DNA of 64,000 nucleotides, taken from assembly GCF_022539315.1 (NCBI RefSeq), contig NC_066316.1, positions 99,752,179 to 99,816,178 on the forward strand, read 5' to 3'. Under the pieces are notes generated by a model, which did not search any database, was not told where the DNA came from, and worked only from the letters and a program-made list of their open reading frames with translations. This DNA comes from Serinus canaria. Its lineage: Eukaryota > Chordata > Aves > Passeriformes > Fringillidae. The stretch's first letter is position 1. Each line of letters begins with the position of its first letter. The position numbers and the translations under genes are program-made. This document shows positions 25,201 to 36,200 of the stretch, piece by piece.

Positions 25201-27660
25201 ATCAGGTATCTGAAGTAATTGAAACTGATCCAGGTGAAGAGACACCATCAGAACATGATTTCTTCCTGCAGCTACTTACAATCCCTGATTTGTGCCAGGA
25301 ATTCAGTCCTACATCACCCTCACTGGCTGATAACATGATTTGTGGCCTGGAAACAGCCATTACAGCAGATGGTCAGAGACTCTCAGGGCCATTTAGTTTC
25401 TTCTTCAGGAAGAACAAGATTTTGTTCCTTCAGAGTTTGTCCTTCAGACCCAAAAGTTCACTGTCACACAGACAAGCCGATAGTGTTATAATGGAAGTGC
25501 CTTATATGTCCTTGAGGAGAATGATCTAGGAAAGAAACAATTCATTTTCTCTGCCTGGTAAAAAAAGTTCAGAGGTTTGGCTTTTGGTTCAGAGCAAATG
25601 ATGGGCAAGCTCTGGGAATGAAAGTTGTATGGTATGAGCTCACTTCATGCCTGTTGGGCTCTTTGGAAAGCAGGTGTTTGAACATTTTATTAGTTAAAAA
25701 TTCACAGAGGAAGTGTTGAGCCATCCTAGCATTTCCTGTGACAACACTTCCATCTCCCATCCAGTGTATTCTTTGAGCCCTGGGAATTATTCTTCTTGGA
25801 AGGCCAGGACAATGCAAAGGCAGAAACCTGGGGCTCATTTATAACTTTAAATGGAAGTAACTCTAGTGAGTGAAGGCTCCAGTTAGTTCAGAAAGATCTT
25901 AGCAACAATTAACAGTGCTGCTCTGCAAAAATTGCTCCAATTCTCAGTGTGGATTGTGGCAAGCTTAAGCACTGACAGAAGAAGCCATTTGTTGTGCACT
26001 CTTTTTTGCATCCTTTTTTCCCTCTTGTCTCAAGATAGCACAAGTGTGTATTATGTCCAGCAAAGTCAAGCTTTTTTCTCTTTTGATCTTATAATGTTTG
26101 GTGCTGTGAATGCTTATCATGTGGGTTTTTCCAAGTCTGGAATTTCAGACAAACAGTTCTGTACATTTCTTCAGAGACTGAGTGGTTCCAGAAAGATCAG
26201 TAGGTCTGTATGATAGACAAAAATAAAACTTTCCAAAGTTAGGATGACACCACCAGTCAATGTGAGTGTCTAGACTGTGATATGTGAAAGTAAAAAATAT
26301 TTTCCCTTCAGAATTCCATCCTTGAAACTTCAGGACTGTATAAACTTCAGAGATTATGAAGGCTCTTTGTACTTTTAAGTAAAAAGTCAAAGAGAAGTTG
26401 CTGGTGGTTATCAAGATAAATACTTTAAAATATTCTGTGCACGTGAATATTATTGCTCTACTTGTAAATTTACTTTGAATCCTATGCATAAGAATGATTT
26501 TTAAATTACTATTGAGTTTAATACAAGAAGCCTGCCATTGAGGAAATGAGTGTATTATTTGGTTTAAAATTGCAGTGGGGAGGAAAGAGGCCCTAAACTA
26601 CTTCCCAGAGAACAGGACTGTAGCAATCATGCTATAATAGTTTATTGTTTCTTATAATACACCAAGTGATAAAAAGGCTTAATATATAACCTAAATGGAT
26701 GTTTACTTGAATAGTTATATACTCAGCTTCTTGTGCCAGAGATTTAATCTAGTCAGGGCTGCTTTTATATAAAAGTGACTTGTTTGTGTTCTGTAGGACA
26801 TTTCTACTCTTTTATGTGAAGTCTTACATGTCTGGAGGATTAAAATTGCTGCAGTATTTTTAGAAAATAATGACTGCTAAAGACTAAAGTAGTTGGGCCA
26901 CTAGAGGGAAAAATGTGTTACAAAGGGATTTGTGCTATGAAAAGGAATAAATGTAGATAAGCAGGAAGGATAGTGTCATTTTTTTCTGGCTCCTAATAAG
27001 GCAACTTTAACATGCAAAACATCCATGAGCTCTTAGTTTTAATTTAAACTATTTGCTTTAATATACTTTTTAATAGCTTTCCATTGTTTTTCTATAGTGA
27101 TTTAAAATAGCACTAATAGTTTTATTTCCCTTAACTGAGAACCTTTAATTCTCATCTTAGATGAATGAACTACCAGTGCACAAGTTTTAAAATGATAAAT
27201 GATAAAAAAATACGTCAAGCTGACTACATTTAGCTGCAAAAGTGAAGTTCTGTCTGGACAGGTGATGGCAGATTCCTCACTGGCTTCTAATGGCCAGGAT
27301 TTCTTCACTGGAATTTGTTTTAACTCCAGCTCGTGGTGCAAAAATTCCTTAATTATCACTACTCTACAGAATGGGCCCCTGTGTCTTCCCTGTTTTGGAA
27401 GGTATGACACTGATGGTTTGCACTCATTCCAGGCTGAGCATAGTCCAATACAGCACAGAAACCCATATGTAGGGTTGGTTTTTTTCATTGTAGCATTTTA
27501 ATTTTGCTCAAATTCTGGACTCGGGCATTTATGCAAAAATGCTGATTTGCTTTTTTCCAATGAGGAATAGACCCCTCTTAGTCAAGAAAACATAAGGAAA
27601 AGCTTAATAGTTCTAAAAGGTAGTAGGTTAAGAAGGTAACAACTCTATTGTTCAAAAATT

Positions 27661-27700
27661 TGTGTGTGTGTATATGTATGTGTGTGTGCATATGTATGTA
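27661..27700 (+). repeat. (TG)n / (TATG)n microsatellite
   Basis: Short TG dinucleotide runs alternate with TATG units over about 40 bp. Imperfect and short. Confidence 0.85.
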
Positions 27701-29384
27701 TTTACACCTTTTAAGGGGAGGAGATCAGGTGAAAAAGGGGCTGATTCCTGATCTGAGTGCTATTTAATGCCTTGAAGGAAGCATATTCCCATGTCAGTGG
27801 GAATGCCTATGCTGTTGTGTTAGCTCCTCTGTGTCTCCACAGCCTGTGTGCTGCCTTCCACCCTGGCTGAGCCTTGGGGTGAGGAAACTGGTTCTTCAGG
27901 CACAGACTGGGAAAACTTCCTGAGTAAGATCAAACTCTGTCCTTACAGGCAATAGGGTGCAACTGGGGTTGTGAGCTGCTCAAACCCAAGCTCACTGTCA
28001 GGCCTTGTAAAGAAGAAAGGAATAGGAAAAGCTGGTAAATCTTACACATGCAGTGTTTGGGGAAGGGATCTGAGGGTTGGACATATGGACTCTTTAGCCA
28101 GGAGTTCCCATGAGCAAGCTCTCTTGCCCTGGAAGCAGTGACTAGACCAGAACAAGAGGGAAATATGCTCATTTGGGATAGTAATGCAAACAGAACTAGT
28201 TTAGCCAAGCAAAATGTTTTAATCCTTTGCAAATTACCAAAGAGATTGAACAAGACTATAAAAATTAAAAGCAATATTGCTTAGCTGAAAACACAAGCTA
28301 ATATAATATTTTTCTGATAAGACAGATAAATCCCAGTAATTTAGCTCTCATGTTGGGTACATAATTATTGGCATCAGACAACAGCACAATTAGATTAGGA
28401 CTTACTTCCTGTCTTTTCCAGAATATTTGGTAATAAGGCTGAAGACAATTTGTTTGTGACAGTCTCCCCTTACAACAAATCCATAAATATCAACTATTTA
28501 GTTCTGTGATTAAGTGGTTAGCTGGAAAATGGATGAAGATAACTGAACTTATACACATTCCCATGTTTCTTTTATCTGGGTTTGTATTTCATTTAGCACA
28601 AGACTATCTGGAACAGCCCGATTTTCCATGTGGTGTTTCACAGCTGCATAAACCACTAACCAAGTGCCTGTTTGCCCATTGTTCTGGCCAGGGGGGTATC
28701 AGCTGTGTGCTACACCCATCCTGAGCATGTCCCCCTCCCTTAAAAAGCTCTGGGTCTGTCCAGCCTCTGGCCTGAGGAGTGGCTGAGGGGAGGAAGCACA
28801 ACTAAACCCTTCCCCTGAGCTGTGGTCCCAGCACACCATGGCACTGGCACACTCACCCTGGCTGGCTCAGAGGGGACAGCTGCTGCCCAGCTAGAGCAAA
28901 CTCTGAACCCCACCACTTAACAGAGAGCCAGTATTTCCTTCTTTACCCTCTTTATAGCCTTATATTAGAACTTTGGGGAATTCAACACCACTGAGAATAA
29001 AAACATGGCAGAGATGCCTTTAGGCTTATCTTTAAATGTGACAGTTTTACCTCTTTGCTGCTACTGCCTTGTCACCATCTGCTGTGTTTGCACTCTGTTG
29101 TCTGCTGGGACTTGTGCACGTGTGCACTGCAATCCTCCTGCCTCCACACAGCAGTTTGCATGTTAAGGTGGGTGGAAGAGCAGTGCAATTTATGCAGCCC
29201 TTGCTCAGCATCCCTGTGTGCAGCACCACATTGTTTGAAATTTAACTGACATAAAATCATGAGGTGGAACAAATAACTGTTCACTCAGACGTGTAGCTAC
29301 ATGCATGCATGCCTTGCTGTAAAGGCAAACTGAAAGTGAAATAGGACCCTAAGACTCCTCAGCTGTGGTCAGTAATGCCCAAGA

Positions 29385-29490
29385 GTCTCTCTGTTCCTAT
29401 TCACTGGATGACTTTTTTAGAACCTAAATTTTTCCCTCTGTAAAATAGAAACAGTGAAACCTGCCCTTCTTTCCATCCCTAAGGGATTAA
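29385..29490 (+). mobile_element. Possible MIR-type SINE remnant
   Basis: The order 'actggatgac', 'agaacctaa', then 'ttccctctgtaaaatag' and 'cctgcccttc' follows the conserved central part of MIR (tgacctt..aacct..ttccccatctgtaaaatggg..acctgccc). Strongly diverged. Only the core is seen and the tRNA-like head is not clear. Confidence 0.4.
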
Positions 29491-31060
29491 CAAGTTTTAT
29501 GGAGGAGCTTGGTGCTGTTCACTATTACAAGCTATGGCTTAGGAACATGAACTTCAAGGTAGGGCTGACCCCTTACCTCCAAATGAAAGAGGCCCTAGGG
29601 AGCCCAGGTCTGAGAGGGAATTGGATGCTGAGGGCTTGAGAAAGCGAGGTGCAGTCTCTCAGAAAGGGGAGGCAAAGAAGAATCAGCTGCATCCTCTGCT
29701 GAAACTAATGGGAAAGCTTTTACTGATTCTGACTTCCTCTTGGGCCACAGGAGCTCTCACCTCCTTCTTTTCCCCTCCTGTCCTTTGTGTCCTCTCAGGC
29801 TTGTCCATGGAGGCTGTGGTAGTTTAAGATTAAAAAGGGAACCCATGCTGCATGGCATCTGACATGGTAACAGCAAATATCTTGATACTGGAAGAGTGCC
29901 AGCAGGCAGCCATGCTGGCTGCTGGGGAAGATGGAGTAAACACCCTATTCCCTTCTGTGCTGCATGGGACAGCCTGGAAAAGCCTGGAAAAGGGCTGCTG
30001 TGAGCAAAGGGCCCTGCAAGACTCAGAGATGATTGCAGGACATTTTTCCCTATTATGCAGCTCTCCTTCTGCACTGGAGGATATGATTTGTTATCCCATA
30101 GTAAGGAATGGTGCCTTTAAATTCTACTAAGTATTTCTTGATAACATCAGTTTTGACCCAAATTCTCATTTAAAGAGCCTGAAAATATCATAATCCAAGC
30201 ACATTTGGATCCAGAATTTGAGCTTGAACTTTTCTCTATTTATTAATTTAAAGGAGTACTCACATCAGGATTTGACTGTCAGAAGGATGCAGAAATTGAA
30301 ATCACTGAAACAGATTTTTAGCACTATGGGGTCCCTGACTTCCATTTGCAGCAATTCAGAGCTTACCCCATATCTTCCAGACTTCCTCACTGATGAGATG
30401 TGCTGGTTAATTTAGTGGGCAGTTTACTAATGTTAGGACTTAAAGCGACTGCTGCCTACAAGTTCTTAATGAAGATTTCCACTTATATTCTTTATTGATT
30501 ATTCTGGGTGCAAAGTTTATAATGCAGTGGCTGCAAAACACCATGGCCTGATACAGCTATTACTTCAGCATGCATATGTTTTGCCATAGATGTTTACCAA
30601 TAGCTCAAGCAGAGAAGCCAAAGAGTAGCAATTAAAATAATCCATCCTTGTAATTTAAAGCTTCCTGGGCAAGGAAGTGGAGGAGCATTATTGTCTCCGG
30701 ATTTAAGCCTGCTGAAGACTTTCAGATTGCAAATTCAGGAACCTGAGGGAGGGCAGAAAATTTGAGTAAGCACAATACCACTTCCTCTGGAGGAGTTGGT
30801 TGCTGTTCCAGTGGTATTGTAACCACTAAATGTCACCACGATCTCTCTGGTCCAGCTCAGCACTGCTCCACAAACTCATCTTTTTACAGTCACTGACTCA
30901 GCTTTATGAGTAGCTTCTGTACCTTTTTTTGAGTTCAGTAGGAAACTCAACTGTATATTTAGGGTGTCTTATAAATAACTCTGCCCTCCACACAGCTGAC
31001 ACAAAAGAATGTTTTAATTTCTCACTCTGGTAATGATATACAGCTGTTGTTCCATTTGGT

Positions 31061-31098
31061 TTATGAAACATATATATGCTTCAATGAATGTTTCATAA
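31061..31098. repeat. 10-bp inverted repeat with 18-nt spacer
   Basis: TTATGAAACA (31061-31070) and TGTTTCATAA (31089-31098) are exact reverse complements in an AT-rich stretch. Flanking sequence shows no transposase or recognised MITE ends. Confidence 0.75.
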
Positions 31099-31558
31099 GT
31101 ATATTTTTTATATATAAACAGTGAAAAATTACTTCTGAGAGTCACTTGCAAAGCCACCATATTTTATGCAGAAAATATGTCTTGCAGATATACTAAACAG
31201 TTCTTGCTGCTATCACAATTAAGCAAAGAAACCTCATGCTTCCCTTTCTCTTTCTACATATATATCTCAGTAATGATGATAGAGCTATGCTTCAATATGA
31301 CAATTTTTTGGACAGGAGAGCTATTTTTCAGTTGTTGATTTAGGGTGAATGAAGAGCTGTTTATTCTGGAAAAAGCTTTACTATATTTCCTTTTAGAAAA
31401 AGGGAAAAAAAAAAGATTACACAAGGTTAGTATTTTTTTTTTCTAATTTGAATTCAGTCCCAATCTTGTCAATGTGCTTGCCCTGTTCTTAGGTTGTTGG
31501 GGTTTTTTTTTGAGTTGTCATTTGGGTTTTTTGTCTTCTTTATCACCAAATGATGCAC

Positions 31559-31573
31559 TTTTTTTTTTTTTTT
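31559..31573 (+). repeat. Poly(T) run, 15 bases
   Basis: T15 within a T-rich stretch (about 31430-31575) immediately upstream of the MIR fragment. Confidence 0.9.
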
Positions 31574-31644
31574 GTCTTGGCACTTGAATTGGAAAATGAA
31601 AGGTGGGTGAAAAGTCAAGAAAAAAAGGGAAATTTCCCCCTGCT

Positions 31645-31795
31645 GGAATCTGGGCTGTGACCTCAGATCTGCTGTATGAGATGAGCAAGTCACTTGGCCT
31701 GTGCCTCAGCTTCCCAGTCTGTAAAGAGGGACTATAACTGGTTTTCACTGAGATGCTTCACAATTCACATCTGAAAAGCACTAGGCGTGATTAAT
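31645..31795 (+). mobile_element. MIR-type SINE (ancient tRNA-derived)
   Basis: The diagnostic MIR core is clear: 'gagcaagtcacttggcctgt' then 'gcctcagcttcccagtctgt' and 'aaagagggactataact', matching gggcaagtcacttaacct / gcctcagtttcctcatctgt / aaaatggggataataat. Downstream 'gatgcttcacaattcacatc' and 'tgaaaagcactaggcg' fit the trailing 'tgtaaagcgcttag' region. The 5' tRNA-derived part ('ggaatctgggctgtgacctc') is degraded. MIRs are among the oldest amniote SINEs, so this copy marks old sequence. Confidence 0.75.
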
Positions 31796-31799
31796 ATCC

Positions 31800-32640
31800 A
31801 AGCATGTGATGTCTAACTTGCAAAAATACCATGCTGTTTAATCACTGGTGCCTTATGGATGTTCTTTGACATAAAGACAGCAGCTGGGTCTCTTCAAAAC
31901 AATCCAAAAAATCTAATCACTAATGATTTACTTGCTATTCACAAGAGGTGTTTTACGCAAGTAATTACACAGGGACTAGGAATTGAACAGTGATTTGATC
32001 AAGATTCATCTGCATGATTGCAAACATTTTTGAATTATTTTTCAAATATTTATTTTTAAAGAAAATTAAATTAAAATTTCTTAAAGCCTGGTGTTTAAGA
32101 TTGTGATTTTTTCAAGTGTCTAGTGGGAGTTAAAGGAAGTCTAGAAATGTGAAATGCATAATACTGAAAAAAAGAAAAAATGACTTGTCCTTTTATTGCT
32201 TGCTTTCACCCTCCCACTTAAGAGGGACAGAGGAGGTCATGGAGGATCCTGAAATGATCAGTCACTTGCTACATTGCAGGCACTCCTGTGTCTTCCTGCC
32301 CACCACCCACTTCTGGCTCCCACAAGTGCTAATCGTAATTAAATGGAACAGCCAGCGCGAGAAATGGCATTGAGGAACAAAGACAAATCACTTCAGTGGG
32401 GGTAGTCTGCTCAGTTCTTTTTTGATTAAGAGCTTCTCCTTGACTGTGTATACCTCTTTCTATTTAAAGGATTCACTCTCTCTGCTAACCCAGTGACATT
32501 TTCGGTCCTACCAATCTCGCTCACCCATTTTCTGGTTTTAGTATCCCCACCTATTTTTGTGCGTCAGGGAGGAAGAAAGACACTATAGAAACCTGGGTAA
32601 AATTCTAGGCTTATTAATACCTTTGTAATCAGACTGCAAG
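31800..32640. other. AT-rich non-coding block with unusually many retained CpGs
   Basis: No gene is supported. A frame of about 74 codons near 32.15-32.37 kb has no recognisable product. The block keeps scattered CpGs in AT-rich context (for example TTTTACGCAAGTAATTACAC near 31952 and GCTAATCGTAATTAAATGG near 32328) together with TAATTA, TTTGATC and ACAAAG-type motifs. It is a candidate conserved non-coding element, by inference only. Confidence 0.3.
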
Positions 32641-32690
32641 TTTGCTGCAGGTCCCTTCCAACTGAACTATTTCTGTTTTGTTCTGTTCTC
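32641..32690 (+). mobile_element. CR1 LINE 3'-end fragment (very short)
   Basis: 'tgcaggtcccttccaactga' followed by 'actatttctgttttgttctg' matches the CR1 terminal ...ggtcccttccaactgaa...attctgtgattctg with decay of the final short repeat. It is 5'-truncated to its last ~50 bp. The decayed tail forms a pyrimidine tract ending in a 'ctacag' acceptor-like site at 32694-32699. Confidence 0.6.
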
Positions 32691-33238
32691 TTCTACAGAT
32701 GACAGGAAAGTTGAGCTTGGTAACGCAATAGCTTTGTTCAGGGAGGGGCTCAAGCACAGATGTACATATTTTAAACCATGTGTACAGCCTTGTCACTGGC
32801 AGTGAGTATCTGAAATTCCTCTTTGGCCTTCAATGGATCTTTCTACTTCCAGACATCCTGAAGTGTCTTTTAGTGATACTGATACACCTAGTGATAAGAT
32901 TAGAGTATGCAATTGATGGTTTTTTGGTTTTTTCTTTCTAATTGCTATCTGCTTCAGGTTTTCTTTTAAAACATTATCATTCCCTTCATTTTTTCATCTT
33001 TCACTTCCTGCACTTCCCCAGTGCCTGTGCTGCCTGCCTGAGCAGGAGGAACACCTCCTTTCAACCTGACTTCCATTTCAACTCAGCAGGCACCGCAATC
33101 TTTTTCTTGGCTCCTGGTATCTCATCTAATCAGACACCACACTTTTATGCTGGCTCCCTGCATCTGTACTAGGTATTTTGTTAGACTATCAGGCAGAACT
33201 GAAAGCTTCCAGCTTGCCTACCTTCTTGTCTGCCAAAC

Positions 33239-33289
33239 TGGAGAGAGGGGAGGAGAGAAGGGAAGGGGGTAGAGAGAGACAGTGAGAGC
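33239..33289 (+). repeat. GA-rich low-complexity tract
   Basis: About 50 bp, almost all purine, with irregular GAGAG/GGGA units. No fixed period. Confidence 0.8.
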
Positions 33290-36200
33290 TCTTTAGTGTG
33301 AGTCATCTTAACTTCAGTCCTTTCCCTACTCCTGTGCCAGTGCTACTTGGTATCTCTAGTGTGCATGAAGATTCAGCCCTTTGCCCTGAATAGAGAGAAT
33401 TCCCAAACCCTTTGATAATTTCCTGTCAAACAGTGAATATATCATAATGGTGAATTGCAGGAAGTTTAAAATAAAGTGAAAAAGCTCTATCTCACTGAGG
33501 CAGTTAAGGTCTCCATGTATAATTCTGGCAGCAAACACCAAAACAATAGCAGAAAGACAACTTCATCTTTACTTAAACTTTCAAATTTAGTAAGGGAGTC
33601 TGGTGGTTTAGTAATACAGGGAAAGGATCACAATTTTCAACTGCATTTATGTTCCACTTTTCACTACTGCATATCAAGTTTCGGTTACAGCACACTGAAA
33701 CAACAAAAAAGTTCTCAAACTACTCTGAGGGTTTGGGATCTTCTTAGTGGCATGAAATAAGTTAAAATGGTGATAAAGGCATGCCTGGCCAGGATCATGG
33801 ATCTGCACATAGCAGCTGTGAATAGTGCAATTGGTGGCCACATAGTAAAGATGAAATGAGGTGGTAATGTTATGCTCATATTAAATAGCATCTCGACTAA
33901 AGAGTGGGTTCAGCCAAAAAAAAGCACAGAAACTAAATTATGAATGTGAAGAGATCATAATTTGGTGCCTAGGTAGATTTGGTGGAGAGAACTAGGCATT
34001 CTCCTGTACATCTTACATCTCAATTGTCCTCCTGCCTCCTTCCTCTTCACTGCCACTTTGCAGGAAAGTGTTTATCTCCCCTTCTCACCGAGGCTTCATC
34101 CCCTTTCTGTGCCTGCAGACTGGAGGGAATTAGATGTTTATTGGGAAGAATTACAGTCCAGAGTAGCCATTGTATGACGTTCACAATAGCCACAGGAGAC
34201 CATTTTCTGTAAGTGTTGACATATCAAATTCTTTTCTGCTGTTACATATAGTTAAAATAAGCTACAGATCAGTTCATAATACACATGAAAAGCTGCTGAA
34301 AATAGCTAACATGCTTTGTGGTGACATACATCACCTGCTGATTTGCTTAAGAGAGGACAGTCAACAGCACATGTTTGATTACATCTGCTTTGGAGGTTTA
34401 CTTTTGGAAAATCAGTTTTAAGAAGATGAAAAGCATTTAGTATAGTTTAAGTCAGTCTTTCAGGGTTCATGGAGAAATGCATGCTTCAATTTACATAATT
34501 CCCTGACCCTTGGCTACCTACTTGTTCTGGTTGAAGTGAATAAGTCAAACTTTAATGTGATTATGTGGTTGGATAATAACAGAGAGCTCTTCATCCAATT
34601 AAACTGCTCTTCAAGGTGTGTAGTATCTGATAAACCACAGGCATGAAAGAAAAGAAAGAAACCCTTGCTTTCTCTTTCCCCTTTTTTGTTCTCTGTCAGT
34701 TGGCCATTGTTTCCTTTTTATGTCATGGGATTAGGTTTCCTTATTTTTCCTAGGAAACCACTGCTTAATCCTTGTCTTTGTGCTAGTTTCCAAGTCACTG
34801 CAATGGACCTTTCTCTTCTCTTTTCTCTTCCCTTGTATCTATTGCAGTATTTCAGGTAAATTCTTTTTCCTGTTTCTTTATGTGGCAGTAAGTGCTGTCA
34901 TTACATTCTTTCCTCAGCAACCTTGTAAATCTGATTCTCCTGTGCTCACCCCTGTATAAACCTGGAGTGTTTCAGGTAGAGGCAGTGAATCTGAGCCAGG
35001 GCAGAGCAATGCAGATAATGGTGAGGTAAGATGATACAAAGTGGAAATAAACATAAAAGCGACCTTTGCCTGCATATGGGAGCTACAAGTGCATAGACAC
35101 AATCATTTCACACACTCCAGCCTGGATTGTATTTGCTGCAGGTTCAATGACCTGGAGCAGACTTTATACTAATATACAGTCTTTTCTTAATGCAAGATCC
35201 ATCATTTTGCACAAGATCATAAGTATGAGACTTTATTTTTGTGGACACAAAAGGTGTCTCTGGCCTAAACACACCATGTTTGCTTTTGTACAAATCACCT
35301 TTTTCTCTCATGTGTTCTCTGCTTGTTTATGGGAACAGAATAGAGCACAAAATTTTATTAATGTATCTAGATCTTTAAGAATTGCCATTTTCCACAGAAT
35401 TGAAATGATTGTTGGTGTAGTGAAATCATCACCTTCTTGTAGGCCGTACTAAAAAAGATGGGATGTTTCAAAGCCTTCCTTCCAAGAAAGTGAGAAGTGA
35501 TGACTCCTTAAAATCCAGAAAACTGGTTGCTTTAATAATAAGCCATTTAAAAGAGAAATGAAAACCCGGACATACTTGAAGTCAATGATAGGACACTTAA
35601 AAAAAACCCCAAAACATATCAGGAAAGAAATCCATTGTGAGATGCATCTACCTTAGAATAAATAAACTTGTTATATATATATCTCACAAGAACTGTAACT
35701 GTTATTTAAATCACTAATAGCAAGTCTGAGGAAGACATAACCAGTTGTAGTAAATCATGAGAATAGTCTCATGGTACACAGTGATGTGAGGTGCCAGCTT
35801 AGAAGTTGGTAAGGTGACAGCCAGGGTAGTGCAGTTGGTAGATCTGAAGATCCTAGAATGAGACTGTATCCACAGGTAGATGATGTCCTTTACATTCTTT
35901 TTCTTTCTCCTTTTGCCCCCCGTTAGTCAGTAAGGAGGAATAATGCCTTCATGGATAACCACCTCTGTCAGAACTGTGTTAGAGGCTTATCATGAAAGAC
36001 TGATGTTGTGTTGGGATAAGTGAGAGTATTAAGTAAGAGGAAAATGACCTTGTCTGCTGAGAACTTTGTAGGTGTCAAAGGAATACTGAACACAGGGAAC
36101 TGGTGCTCAATCCAGATGTCAGGTGAGGGTGAATAAATAGAGGATCTGAGGCAGTGTTGGATTCTCTGTTTGACGCTGTTTAAATGAGATTTACATACAT

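Larger units (their letters stand above)
21031..29384. other. Unique non-coding sequence
   Basis: No gene supported. Frames of 60-130 codons occur on both strands (for example 21.5-22.2 kb and 27.1-27.5 kb) as antisense-overlapping pairs without domains. It contains a T18 run at 22224-22241 and a short TG/TATG tract at 27661-27700. Confidence 0.6.
29491..31644. other. Unique non-coding sequence
   Basis: No gene supported. Includes a small tandem 'agcctggaaa' pair near 29971 and an inverted repeat at 31061-31098. Confidence 0.55.

Noticed and set aside
28600..28920. GC-richer stretch with TATA-like 'cccttaaaaagctc', considered as an LTR
   Set aside because: No paired TG...CA ends, primer-binding site or second LTR found.
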